Source: Oleidesulfovibrio sp047973035 (lineage in GTDB: Bacteria; Desulfobacterota; Desulfovibrionia; Desulfovibrionales; Desulfovibrionaceae). Taken from it: 64,000 nucleotides of DNA. The DNA lies in NCBI RefSeq assembly GCF_047973035.1, contig NZ_JBKEBF010000041.1, forward strand, positions 67,367 to 131,366. The letters are read 5' to 3'. The notes under the pieces are model-generated. The model made no database searches, was not told where the DNA came from, and saw nothing but the letters and a program-made list of their open reading frames with translations. The translations under genes and the position numbers were made by a program. Below are positions 26,414 to 35,092 of the stretch, piece after piece (position 1 is the first letter of the stretch; each line of letters starts with the position of its first letter).

Positions 26414-28474
26414 ATGTCCAAAGCGCTTGAAAACCAAAGAACCTATGCCATGGTCGGCACCGGAGGCAGTGGTAAGACCTCGCTGGCGGAAATGCTTCTT
26501 TTCCAGTCCGGCGCAGTCAACCGCCTGGGCAGGATCGAAGACGGCACGAGCAACCTTGACTACGAGCCGGAAGAAGTAAAAAGGCGCGGCAGTATACAAC
26601 CTGCTTTTGCCACCTTTCCATGGCAGAAAAACACACATTTTCTAGCTGACATTCCTGGTGACAACAATTTTATCGGCGACATCAACTACCTGCTTGCGGG
26701 CGTTGATGCCGCCGTTTTTGTTGTGGACGCCGTAGACGGCGTACGCCCACTCACCCGTAAGTTATGGAAAGCCGTAAAAGATTCTGATCTGCCGGCAATG
26801 GTATTCATCAACAAGATGGACCGTGACCGTGCCGACTTTGATATGGCGTTTGCCGGTCTTTCCGACATTCTGGGCATCAAGCCCGTACTCCTGTACACCC
26901 CCATCGGGCAACAGGATGACTTCCGCGGCGTAGTTGATGTGCTTGCAGGCAAAGCTCTGTTCTTTAACGATGACAGCAAAGTAACCGAAGGTGAAATTCC
27001 CTCGGAAATGGCAGATGAAATTCAGATTCTGCGCGAAACCATGGTTGAAAACATTGCGGAAAGCGATGAAGTACTGATGGAAAAATACCTTGAAGAAGGT
27101 GAACTGACCGACGAAGAGATGAACCTTGCACTGCGTAAGGGCGTGCTCAGCGGCGAGCTGATTCCCGTTGCTGCCGGTTCCGCGCTTGCCAACAAAGGCG
27201 GCGCACAGGTGCTGGATCTTATCCAGAGTCTCTTCCCCTCACCGCTTGACCGTGCTCCGTGGATGGATGAAGAAGGCAACGAGCGCGTCTCCTCTCCCGA
27301 CGAACCCGTTGCAGCCTTTGTCATCAAAACTCTTGCCGACCCGTTTGCCGGTCAGCTCAGCATCCTGCGTGTGCTTTCCGGTACGCTGAAGGCAGATTCC
27401 GCACTGTACAATCCCGCACGGGAAGAAAACGAACGTGTCGGCACCCCTCTGTGCCTTGTGGGTAAAGAGCAGACCCCCTGCAAAGAAGCTTTGGGCCCCG
27501 GCTCCATAGTAGCAGTAGCCAAGCTGAAAAGCACCCGTACCGGCGACACGCTGTGCGAGGAGAAAGCCCAGTTTACGCTGGCACGGCCTACCATGCCGCC
27601 CACTCTGATTACCTACGCTCTTGCCCCGCAGGAAAAAGGTGACGAAGATAAAGTTTACGCCGCAGTGCATAAGCTGCTGGATGAAGACATCACCCTGCGG
27701 CTCGGACGCGACGAAGAAACCGCAGATATTCTGCTTTCCGGCATGGGCCAGATGCACATTGAAACCTCTGTGGAGCGTGCACGCCGCCGTTATAAAGTGG
27801 ATATCGTATTGAAAACACCTAAAGTGCCCTACCGCGAAACCATCAAAGCAAAAGCACAGGTTCAGGGCAGACACAAAAAGCAGTCCGGCGGCAGAGGCCA
27901 GTTCGGCGACTGCTGGGTGGAAATTTCTCCCCAGCCGCGCGGAGCCGGATACGAGTTTGAAGACGCCATCGTAGGCGGCTCCATTCCGCGCCAGTACATT
28001 CCCGCTGTGGACAAAGGCATTCAGGAAGCAGCGCAACGCGGCTTCCTTGCCGGTTATCCGCTGGTAGACTTTAAGGTGCGGCTGTACGACGGATCTTACC
28101 ACTCGGTAGACTCATCAGAAATGGCGTTTAAAATTGCCGGTTCGCTGGCTCTGAAGAAAGCCATGGAAAGCTGCAAGCCCATCCTGCTTGAGCCTGTCAT
28201 GCTGGTCAGCGTTTCCGTACCTGACGAATTCATGGGTGACATCATCGGCGACCTTTCCAGCCGCCGCGGCAAAGTTCTGGGTTCCGACTCCACTGCCGGC
28301 CTCACCGAAATTAAAGCACATATTCCCATGAACGAAATCATGCGCTACGCCCCTGACCTGCGCTCCATGACCGGCGGACAGGGCGTATTCACCATGGAAT
28401 TTGACCACTACGAAGAAGCCCCGCCCCATGTGACCGATAAAGTGGTAGCTGAAACAGAACAAGCTGCCGCATAA
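26414..28474 (+). CDS. Elongation factor G-like GTPase (EF-G paralogue)
   Basis: A 686-residue five-domain EF-G homologue. The G1 loop is GTGGSGKTS at 15-23, the G3 motif reads D79-I-P-G-D83 where EF-G has DTPGH, and G4 is NKMD at 133-136. Domains II-V follow, with 'RGQFGDCWVEISPQPRGAGYEFEDAIVGGSIPRQYIPAVDKGI' in domain IV and 'MLVSVSVPDEFMGDIIGDLSSRRGKVLG' in domain V. Loss of the G3 histidine marks it as a divergent paralogue and not the main translocase. Possible roles are ribosome rescue or recycling, or stress translation. It is monocistronic. Confidence 0.88.
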   Translation: MSKALENQRTYAMVGTGGSGKTSLAEMLLFQSGAVNRLGRIEDGTSNLDYEPEEVKRRGSIQPAFATFPWQKNTHFLADIPGDNNFIGDINYLLAGVDAAVFVVDAVDGVRPLTRKLWKAVKDSDLPAMVFINKMDRDRADFDMAFAGLSDILGIKPVLLYTPIGQQDDFRGVVDVLAGKALFFNDDSKVTEGEIPSEMADEIQILRETMVENIAESDEVLMEKYLEEGELTDEEMNLALRKGVLSGELIPVAAGSALANKGGAQVLDLIQSLFPSPLDRAPWMDEEGNERVSSPDEPVAAFVIKTLADPFAGQLSILRVLSGTLKADSALYNPAREENERVGTPLCLVGKEQTPCKEALGPGSIVAVAKLKSTRTGDTLCEEKAQFTLARPTMPPTLITYALAPQEKGDEDKVYAAVHKLLDEDITLRLGRDEETADILLSGMGQMHIETSVERARRRYKVDIVLKTPKVPYRETIKAKAQVQGRHKKQSGGRGQFGDCWVEISPQPRGAGYEFEDAIVGGSIPRQYIPAVDKGIQEAAQRGFLAGYPLVDFKVRLYDGSYHSVDSSEMAFKIAGSLALKKAMESCKPILLEPVMLVSVSVPDEFMGDIIGDLSSRRGKVLGSDSTAGLTEIKAHIPMNEIMRYAPDLRSMTGGQGVFTMEFDHYEEAPPHVTDKVVAETEQAAA

Positions 28475-28497
28475 GGCACAGGCAAACGGAAAATAAA

Positions 28498-28521
28498 AAG
28501 GCCACCCGAAAGGGTGGCCTT
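28498..28521. terminator. Shared terminator between the EF-G paralogue and cdsA
   Basis: Ten-base perfect stem AAGGCCACCC / GGGTGGCCTT with a GAAA loop. Flanking AAATAAAA on the left gives a good T-run for the minus strand (TTTTTATTT), and TTATGT follows on the plus strand. It lies between two convergent genes. An almost identical copy is at 30947-30970. Confidence 0.85.
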
Positions 28522-28559
28522 ATGTATTCTAAAAAGCAGCGACGGTCGCCGTTGTTCTG

Positions 28560-29492
28560 TTACGTGTACAGATACCGTACCGCATGGAAAAACACAGGAG
28601 CGGCAAAGCACAGCGAATCAATGCGGTCCATCATCCCGCCATGCCCTTCGATAAAGGCTCCGAAGTCCTTTATTCCCCGTCCGCGTTTAATGGCAGACAT
28701 GCACAGGCCGCCAGCAAAGCCCAGCAAAGTTATCAGCAGCGAAATAAGCCCTGCCATCCAAGGCGAAAACGGCGTAATCCACCACAACGCAGTGCCGAGC
28801 AAAGTCGCGCTTGCAATACCGCCGATGAATCCTTCAACAGTTTTGTTGGGACTCAGCCTGGGTACAATAGGACGTTTGCCAAACAGCTTGCCAAAGACAT
28901 ACTGCAGAACATCCGACATCTGGACAACAATCATCAGAAACAACAGCAGCTTTATATTCTGCCCTTCGTAGCCTTCAATATTCAGCATAAGCAGTGCTGG
29001 AGCATGGCTGATGCAATAAACAGCCACCATCATCCCCCACTGAATAAGAGCCGCCCGTTCCAGAAAATCCTGAGTATCTCCGGCAAGCGCGATTCGTGCC
29101 GGTATAAACAGAAAGGCATAGACTGGAATAAAAATGGAAAACATGCCGTACCATTGAGCCCCTACTAGAATATACTGTAACGGCAGAATGATAAAAAAGC
29201 ACCAGAACAAGGCTTCATGGTCTCCTCTGCGTGTTGTTGTCAGCGTCACACATTCGCGCAGAGCAAGAAACGACATAAGGCCGAACAAAATGCATGATCC
29301 CACAACACCTATGGAGAGAGCCAGAACCGAAAGCAGACACATCACCCACCATGCCTTGATACGGGCATTCAGGTTGCTGATGACTTCTGTGTTCCCTTTC
29401 GTTTTTGCCAGTGTAAACCCGATGCAACTGGCAACGGCCAGCAGGCCGAACAATATATAAAGCAGGTAGCGTAACTCGGTATCAACGATCAT
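28560..29492 (-). CDS. Phosphatidate cytidylyltransferase (CdsA family)
   Basis: Makes CDP-diacylglycerol from phosphatidate and CTP in the inner membrane. A polytopic protein of ~310 residues (start MIVDTELRY, with GGAG upstream inside the previous gene). The full CDS signature is present near the C-terminus: S-x-I-K-R-x4-K-D-F-x3-I-x-G-H-G-G-x2-D-R-I-D. It overlaps the acyltransferase gene by 11 bases. Being the third gene of a phospholipid-tailoring cluster, it may be a second CdsA dedicated to that pathway and not the housekeeping copy. Confidence 0.92.
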   Translation of the reverse strand: MIVDTELRYLLYILFGLLAVASCIGFTLAKTKGNTEVISNLNARIKAWWVMCLLSVLALSIGVVGSCILFGLMSFLALRECVTLTTTRRGDHEALFWCFFIILPLQYILVGAQWYGMFSIFIPVYAFLFIPARIALAGDTQDFLERAALIQWGMMVAVYCISHAPALLMLNIEGYEGQNIKLLLFLMIVVQMSDVLQYVFGKLFGKRPIVPRLSPNKTVEGFIGGIASATLLGTALWWITPFSPWMAGLISLLITLLGFAGGLCMSAIKRGRGIKDFGAFIEGHGGMMDRIDSLCFAAPVFFHAVRYLYT

Positions 29493-30129
29493 TTGCCAAT
29501 GCCTCCAGAGCACCTTTCAAGCGTATAAGAAAGTCCGTTTTTGTCTCGCCCTGCTGCGGACCGGCAACAGGTTCGCCAACAATGGCCGAACACAGAATAG
29601 GCACTACAAGGCAGGAGCCTTTCGGCAACACTCTGTTCAGATTTTCCAGATAGACAGGCACCAGCTCGGCCTGCGGGCATTTGCGTGCCAGATGCCAGAT
29701 ACCGCTTTTAAAATCCGAAACTCGTTCACCTGCACCTCTGGTCCCTTCCGGAAACAAAATAAGTGAGTGACCTTGTTCCAACGGCTCTGTCATAAGTTGC
29801 AGCGCATTATTGCGCGACCTGTCACCCGCAGCCTGACGGGAAACCAGAACAGCTTTGAAAACTGATTTCGCCAGATAGTTCCGGATTCTGCCTTTCTGCC
29901 AGTAATCGGCAGCAGCAACGGGATGCACGGTGACGCGCAACGCTTCCGGAAGGCTCGCCCAGATAACCAGCCCGTCAAGATGACTGGAGTGGTTGGCGTA
30001 ATAAATGCGGGCTTGATTTTGCGGTAAAGGAGCAAGCCAACGGGCACGGATACCGGTGACAAGACGGCACACCCACACCAGCAACTTTGCCGTAGCACTA
30101 GCTGTCAGCGAATACTGTGTGTTACTCAT
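29482..30129 (-). CDS. 1-acyl-glycerol-3-phosphate acyltransferase-like (PlsC family)
   Basis: A 215-residue membrane-associated acyltransferase from MSNTQYSLTA. The catalytic motif H-x4-D is NHSSHLD, and the glycerol-phosphate binding motif is FPEGTRG. It would acylate a lysophospholipid or similar acceptor with acyl-CoA or acyl-ACP. The start ATGAGTAA overlaps the stop of the CDP-alcohol phosphatidyltransferase gene and has AAGG upstream. Its stop overlaps cdsA, so all three genes are tightly coupled. It is shorter than standard PlsC (~240). Confidence 0.88.
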   Translation of the reverse strand: MSNTQYSLTASATAKLLVWVCRLVTGIRARWLAPLPQNQARIYYANHSSHLDGLVIWASLPEALRVTVHPVAAADYWQKGRIRNYLAKSVFKAVLVSRQAAGDRSRNNALQLMTEPLEQGHSLILFPEGTRGAGERVSDFKSGIWHLARKCPQAELVPVYLENLNRVLPKGSCLVVPILCSAIVGEPVAGPQQGETKTDFLIRLKGALEALANDR

Positions 30130-30787
30130 CCTTATCTGCCAGTTGCATAAGTTCATTCATCACACCACGCGCACGAAGCAGGCATGTCAGAAACGCACCG
30201 GCAACAATTGCCCACAGCCCCACGCAAAGAATCAACTGAGCCCATGCGGAAGAAAGAAAAACGCTGACAACCGCCGCACCCGTTAGCAGCGCCATCCGGT
30301 GCTGCTTTGCCATTGGTCCGCGGAAGCTTTGCACTAAACCGCAGCTACCGCCAAGCAGCCGTACATAAGCAGTGCAAACACTCAACAACGCAGCAGCCCA
30401 CCCCACGACAAAAGCATGAGGATAAAGCGTCAGCCCATAACCGACGCCAAGAATTATCAATACGTCAGCCACTCTGTCCGGCAAGTCATTGTATACGTCG
30501 CCCACGGGGCTTTTCATGCCTCCTTCAATGGCGATAAGTCCGTCCATCAGGTTGCACAGCAGGCGAGCCTGAATCATCAGCGCACCGAGGATAAGTAAAC
30601 CCCCTCTTCCGAATTGTGACTCCGGCATAAAGGCCAGCCAGAAGCAAATGCCTGCCAGCGCGGCAAAGCCCACACTCGCCACAGAAACTCCATTCGGCGT
30701 GGCCCCTTTCTGCTGCAACAGCCGCGCTGTACTTTTTGCCCAGCTGGTATTTCTGGACTTCAATTCACGCCTATTTTCAACTTTCAA
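30122..30787 (-). CDS. CDP-alcohol phosphatidyltransferase-like membrane protein
   Basis: A 221-residue polytopic protein starting at TTG (GGAG 8 bases upstream). The CDP-alcohol phosphatidyltransferase motif normally reads D-x2-DG-x2-AR-x8-G-x3-D-x3-D. Here it is N-L-M-D-G-L-I-A-I, then x8, then G-D-V-Y-N-D-L-P-D. The first Asp, the Arg and the third Asp are therefore Asn, Ile and Asn. That resembles the divergent E. coli YnbA type, which also sits with CdsA- and acyltransferase-like genes. The alcohol acceptor, and even activity, are uncertain. Confidence 0.8.
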   Translation of the reverse strand: MKVENRRELKSRNTSWAKSTARLLQQKGATPNGVSVASVGFAALAGICFWLAFMPESQFGRGGLLILGALMIQARLLCNLMDGLIAIEGGMKSPVGDVYNDLPDRVADVLIILGVGYGLTLYPHAFVVGWAAALLSVCTAYVRLLGGSCGLVQSFRGPMAKQHRMALLTGAAVVSVFLSSAWAQLILCVGLWAIVAGAFLTCLLRARGVMNELMQLADKDE

Positions 30788-30946
30788 AACTGTGTCTCCA
30801 TAATATTACGGTTACTCAACGTACTGCGCACGAGTACGAACAGGACAAACTACATTCATTGCACGTCTTTTTTAATCAAATAAGAGGTCTGTGCAGATGG
30901 TTACAAAAAATAACAATATGGGTTTCTGTATAACAAAGAAAAAATA

Positions 30947-30970
30947 AAGGCCACCCGAACGGGTGGCCTT
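30947..30970 (-). terminator. Terminator after the GntR regulator
   Basis: Ten-base stem AAGGCCACCC / GGGTGGCCTT with a GAAC loop. On the minus strand it is followed by TATTTTTTC. It lies ~80 bases after the regulator's stop and is nearly identical to the terminator at 28498-28521. Confidence 0.82.
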
Positions 30971-31051
30971 ATGTTTCTGTCTGCAAAAAAAGTGTTTCAA
31001 CAAGTGAACAGCTTCTCACCGTCACCTGTCGAACAACTCACGGCAACAAGC

Positions 31052-31711
31052 CTATTTTTCTACTCCGTACTTTGCCATACGATCTCCGGAATCCATGTAG
31101 TGTTTGCGTATGGTCTTTTCTACCTTGGATGCCTTACCGGATTTAACCGCTTCAACAATGGCAACGTGACGCTCATATACTTCCTGCGGAGAAAATAAGC
31201 TGATCCAATGCCGGTACAGCAGAAATTTTGAAATCCCCTGACAGGAGCGCCGGCACAAATCAATAAGCAACTCATTAGAAATGCGTGAAAAAAGAACATT
31301 ATGAAATTCACTATCCAACTCAGCCAGAGAATCAATATCTTCTCCGCTTTCGGCAACTTTCCGCATGCCCTCAACCAGTTCTTCCAGCTGGCTCACATCG
31401 TTTTCATCATATAAAGGCAATGCCTGAGAAACTGCTGCGGCCTCAAGAACGCCGCCGGTAAAATAGCTGTCCTTTATCTGCTGGGCTGTCAGTTCGGTAA
31501 TATATTTACCTTTCTGCGGTTCTGTCTGAATAAGCCCTTCACGCGCAAGCAACTGAAGAGCTTCCCGTATGGGAGCGCGGCTTATCGCAAGCTTTTCAGA
31601 CAGCTCGACTTCTTTTACCTGATCGCCGGGCAGCAGTTCGCCTTTAAGTATGCAAGTTTTAATATATTCAGCAACTTGCTCACTATATGTTTGTTTTTTG
31701 ATTCCGATCAT
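31052..31711 (-). CDS. GntR-family transcriptional regulator, FadR/FCD subfamily
   Basis: A 219-residue DNA-binding regulator from MIGIKKQTYSEQVAEYIK. The winged helix is at ~8-70 ('VELSEKLAISRAPIREALQLLAREGLI', 'PQKGKYIT'). The all-helical FCD ligand domain follows, with metal-binding positions in 'LAELDSEFHNVLF' and 'ERHVAIVEAV'. FCD members sense organic acids or amino acids and usually repress adjacent catabolic genes. It lies downstream of the ridA-dcyD-nhaC set on the same strand. The longer frame to 31783 is possible, but GGGACGGGAT supports this start. Confidence 0.88.
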   Translation of the reverse strand: MIGIKKQTYSEQVAEYIKTCILKGELLPGDQVKEVELSEKLAISRAPIREALQLLAREGLIQTEPQKGKYITELTAQQIKDSYFTGGVLEAAAVSQALPLYDENDVSQLEELVEGMRKVAESGEDIDSLAELDSEFHNVLFSRISNELLIDLCRRSCQGISKFLLYRHWISLFSPQEVYERHVAIVEAVKSGKASKVEKTIRKHYMDSGDRMAKYGVEK

Positions 31712-32125
31712 ATCCCGTCCCAGATCCGACACGTCAGAAATTGATACACCGACAATTCTAGAAAAGTTAACAAGTCTGTTCAAGCGGCTTTATCCTTACT
31801 TACCTTCAGAAAACAATACGTCAGTCTACACGCCTGAAGTTCTCAATAGATAAAACTTGAGGCTCGTTGCAAAGCAAAGATGTGGACGGGCAACATAGCC
31901 GTGGTCATGAACTACGGCAACCCTTCAATGCTTCGTCCCCCCTTGCATTTCCGCTTCTTACCCATGATGCAACTATGCCTGAAAACGGGTATATAACTCT
32001 CGGCAACCGATTCATGTAGTTGAAAGCCAAAGCGCTCTCTTACAACAAAGCAAGGGGACTCCTGAAGGAGCCCCCTTTGAGAGGAAGAAGGGGAAGGTCT
32101 TCTTCCTCATCAAAACAGTGAGGAG
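31712..32125. other. Interval between the NhaC-type transporter and the GntR gene
   Basis: About 410 bases, no gene. Two back-to-back hairpins follow the transporter stop on the minus strand (one listed as a terminator at 32052-32077; the other, AGGAAGAA/TTCTTCCT, at ~32082-32107). The rest probably carries the regulator's own promoter. Confidence 0.45.
32052..32077 (-). terminator. Terminator after the NhaC-type transporter
   Basis: On the minus strand an AAGGGG-x-CTCC / GGAG-x-CCCCTT stem with a TTCA loop is followed by GCTTTGTTGT. The T-run is imperfect. Confidence 0.6.
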
Positions 32126-33547
32126 CTAACCTTCAAAACCATTCGTTTGTGCAGTCTGCTTATCAGCGTATTTTCTGTTCCAGCCTGTGATTGCCGAGAA
32201 CAATATAACTGCCAGAAGCGCCCACGAATAAGGGTTGTAAAGCGCTGCAGAAATAGGCGGTGCTGTGATGCCGAAAGATTCTGCAGAAGCTACAATAGCT
32301 GCGTACCAAGCTGCCACCACAATATGCCATGGCAAAATGAAGAAGATGGTACACACAGCACAGTCCATCAGGTTTGCACGACGTGCCGGAGCAAGGTTGA
32401 ACTTTTCTCCGATGGGTTTGACAAGACTGGGACCGACAAGAAGCTCGGCGGGAGCATTTGCCGAAATCGGAATGGAGGCCAGAATGGTCACACCGATAAT
32501 AGAAAGTTCGGCCTGTCGGACAGTGTTAATAATAAACTTCTCAGCAAACTTGAGAATACGATTCATTATTCCGCTTTCAACCAGAATCTGCGTAACGGCA
32601 AGAATGAGCAGTGCAAAAATAATCGCACCCACTACGCCACTGATACCATCCTGAATAAGCCCGGTAGAGACACCACGCTTTGCAGGGATGCTGAAGATAG
32701 CCGACAGCGCCATGTTACCATTCAGTACGCCAATCACGGCTGCAGTAATGTTGCCGTAAATCAACGATTCAATAATATGGCGACCGGACAAAGCCGAAGC
32801 GACAACCACCAGAAGCGCAATCAGCATAAATGCACCGGAAGGGTCCATTTGAGCCTGTAACTCGGGAAGGGGCTTAATGGTGCCGCCACCGCCGAACAGT
32901 AAAAAGATCGTACAGGCTATTGCGCCTGCGACCATTGCAAGCGGAAAGCGGCTACGCACGACATCACGCATTGTTGCGCCCTGAGTGTACGCAGAAACGA
33001 TGGTGGTATCGGAAATCGGAGCAAGGTTATCGCCAAAAGCCGCGCCGGAAAGAATAGCAGTAGCCAGTAACGCGGGATCAGCCCCTAGATAGTATCCCGC
33101 AGGGAAAAGAACCGGAGAAAGAGCAATACAAGTACCAGTGCTGGTTCCCGTGCCTAAAGCAAAAAGTCCGGCAGCAACAAACACGATAAGTACAAAGACT
33201 GCGCCTTGTGCGCCCGTCATCATACCCAGCCAGAGCAGCCCTTTTACCAGACCGCCGCTGACCATCAGCTTGCCGAAAACACCTGCAAACAACCATGCGG
33301 TAATAATAACAATACCAGTTTTATCACCAATACCCCGCATAGCCGCACGGCAATATTCATGCTTGTCCTTGGCAAAAAACAATCCTGCGACGATAGCCAT
33401 CCAGCCACAGGCCCAAAACGGTTTGGTTCCGCCCATTTCTTCGACAGAAAGCCAGATCAGCCCTCCGACGAGAACAACTAGCGGCACAAGCCCGCCCCAT
33501 ACTCCGCCATATAATTCAAGGCGTTTTTCTGTGCCGTTCTCTGTCAT
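32126..33547 (-). CDS. NhaC-family Na+/H+ antiporter-like transporter
   Basis: A 473-residue protein with about 11-12 hydrophobic segments, typical of NhaC. Characteristic stretches are 'GTGTSTGTCIALSPVLFPAGYYLGADPALLATAILSGAAFGDNLAPISDTTIVSA' and a C-terminal 'NLMDCAVCTIFFILPWHI'. It starts at MTENGTEKRLELYGG with GGGAGG upstream. NhaC members exchange sodium and protons or carry organic acids such as malate/lactate. Because it follows dcyD and ridA, it may be the uptake or exchange system for that pathway's substrate or product; this is inferred from context only. Confidence 0.85.
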   Translation of the reverse strand: MTENGTEKRLELYGGVWGGLVPLVVLVGGLIWLSVEEMGGTKPFWACGWMAIVAGLFFAKDKHEYCRAAMRGIGDKTGIVIITAWLFAGVFGKLMVSGGLVKGLLWLGMMTGAQGAVFVLIVFVAAGLFALGTGTSTGTCIALSPVLFPAGYYLGADPALLATAILSGAAFGDNLAPISDTTIVSAYTQGATMRDVVRSRFPLAMVAGAIACTIFLLFGGGGTIKPLPELQAQMDPSGAFMLIALLVVVASALSGRHIIESLIYGNITAAVIGVLNGNMALSAIFSIPAKRGVSTGLIQDGISGVVGAIIFALLILAVTQILVESGIMNRILKFAEKFIINTVRQAELSIIGVTILASIPISANAPAELLVGPSLVKPIGEKFNLAPARRANLMDCAVCTIFFILPWHIVVAAWYAAIVASAESFGITAPPISAALYNPYSWALLAVILFSAITGWNRKYADKQTAQTNGFEG

Positions 33548-33685
33548 TATGCCTCCCGCATACAACTTTACTATATGTGTTTCCGGCTCCGCAAACCGTA
33601 CAATGCATTTTCATGCAGCCTGGGACCTTCCCGCCAGTTATTGAATTCTGCGCCCGCATCTGATGCGGGCGCAGAGCCTGGTTCA

Positions 33686-34687
33686 TTACCCTCTGAAAGT
33701 ATCAAGGTATGCATACAAGGCAGGCGAGCCGCCGGTATGCAGGAACATCACATTGGAACCTTCAGGGAAATGTCCTTTACGGACGAGGTCGATAAGACCG
33801 GCCATGGCCTTACCGGAATATACGGGGTCAAGAAGGATGCCTTCGGTAGAAGCAAGCAGCTTAACAGCCTCAACCATGCTTTCAGTAGGCAGCGAATAGC
33901 CGGGGCCGACGTATGCATCAAAGCAGGTGACGGCTTCGGCAGGAATTTCGTCTTTTACGCCTACGCGCTTGGCAGTTTCGCGTGCCAGCTTAAGCACAAT
34001 GCCTTCCTGCACGTCTTTGGGACGGCTTACGTTCACACCGCTTACAGGAATATTGGCGTTGCAGCCGAACATGCCTACCACAAAACCGGCATGAGTACCG
34101 GCACTGCCGCTGGGCACCACAATGTGGTCAAGCTTCAGGCTGCTTTCAAAGGCCTGACGAAGAGTTTCTTCCGCGCAGGCAACGTAGCCGGTGGAACCGA
34201 TGGTGTTCGATGCACCGCCGGGAATGATGTAAGGCTTACGGCCTTCTTTTTTCAGCTGCTCTGCAACCTTGGCCATTTCACCCAGCATGTCGGAGCCGCC
34301 GGGAACGACCTTGGTGCTTTTAACGCCCATCAGCTGGAACAGGAAGTTGTTACCTGAAGCATCGGGGTTATAGGTTCCTGCAACGCGCTCTTCCAGTACC
34401 AGATGGCAATCCAGACCTTCTTTAACCGCCCATGAAAGAGTCAGGCGGCAATGGTTGGACTGAATGGCACCGCAGGTGATGATGGTATCAGCACCCTGCT
34501 CAAGAGCATCTGCAATGCAGAAATCAAGCTTACGGGTTTTGTTACCACCAGCGCAGCCGGGCAGCAGGTCGTCACGCTTGATGAAAATATTTACTTTGCC
34601 ACCGAGTGCCTTGGAAAAATTAGGCACAGCTTCGATAGGGGTTGCAGTTTCAACGTAGCCCCTTCTGGGAAATTTTGCGAGATTCAT
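33686..34687 (-). CDS. D-cysteine desulfhydrase / L-cysteate sulfo-lyase-like PLP enzyme
   Basis: A 333-residue fold-type II PLP enzyme of the ACC deaminase/DcyD/CuyA group. The Schiff-base lysine lies in 'GCAGGNKTRKLDF', preceded by 'IFIKRDDLLP'; 'QSNHCRLTL' and the phosphate-binding 'SGSAGTHAGFV' follow, and the C-terminus has 'FLHTGGSPALYAY'. DcyD cleaves D-cysteine to pyruvate, ammonia and sulfide; CuyA cleaves L-cysteate to pyruvate, ammonia and sulfite. The sequence alone does not decide between them. RidA directly upstream fits the 2-aminoacrylate released by either reaction. CTAGGAG precedes the ATG. Confidence 0.88.
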   Translation of the reverse strand: MNLAKFPRRGYVETATPIEAVPNFSKALGGKVNIFIKRDDLLPGCAGGNKTRKLDFCIADALEQGADTIITCGAIQSNHCRLTLSWAVKEGLDCHLVLEERVAGTYNPDASGNNFLFQLMGVKSTKVVPGGSDMLGEMAKVAEQLKKEGRKPYIIPGGASNTIGSTGYVACAEETLRQAFESSLKLDHIVVPSGSAGTHAGFVVGMFGCNANIPVSGVNVSRPKDVQEGIVLKLARETAKRVGVKDEIPAEAVTCFDAYVGPGYSLPTESMVEAVKLLASTEGILLDPVYSGKAMAGLIDLVRKGHFPEGSNVMFLHTGGSPALYAYLDTFRG

Positions 34688-34705
34688 TACTTTCTCCTAG
34701 ACAAA

Positions 34706-35092
34706 TTACTTAAGTTTAACGACAGCTTCCATTTCCACGTCAGCGCCAAGGGGCAATGCAGCCACCTGAACAGCACTACGAGCGGGAAAAGGAGCAGTAA
34801 AATATTGTGCGTAGACTTCGTTCACAGCTTTGAAGTCGGCCATATTCGTCAAAAAGACGGTCGTCTTGACGACATCATCAAGAGTGGCACCAGCGGCTTC
34901 GACGATGGCTTGCACATTTTTGAACACCTGATGTGCACGAGCCTGAATATCGCCTTCCACCATCTTGCCCGTTGCGGGATCAAGGGGTAGCTGACCCGAT
35001 GCGAAAAGAAGGTCGCCTGCAACGGCCGCCTGCGAGTAAGGGCCTATTGGGGAAGGCGCTTTTGGAGTGTCGACAATCTGTTTCTTGCTCAT
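34706..35092 (-). CDS. ridA: RidA family 2-iminobutanoate/2-iminopropanoate deaminase
   Basis: Hydrolyses reactive enamine/imine intermediates such as 2-aminoacrylate. The 128-residue chain from MSKKQIVDTPKAPSPIGPYSQ has the YjgF/RidA signature 'SPIGPYSQAA', 'FASGQLPLDP', and the late 'FPARSAVQVAALPLGADVEMEAV' with the conserved Arg and Glu. It is the first gene of the ridA-dcyD-nhaC run, 18 bases before dcyD, so it can detoxify that enzyme's product. GGAG lies 11 bases before the ATG. A TGTCGACA palindrome lies inside codons 6-9. Confidence 0.93.
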   Translation of the reverse strand: MSKKQIVDTPKAPSPIGPYSQAAVAGDLLFASGQLPLDPATGKMVEGDIQARAHQVFKNVQAIVEAAGATLDDVVKTTVFLTNMADFKAVNEVYAQYFTAPFPARSAVQVAALPLGADVEMEAVVKLK

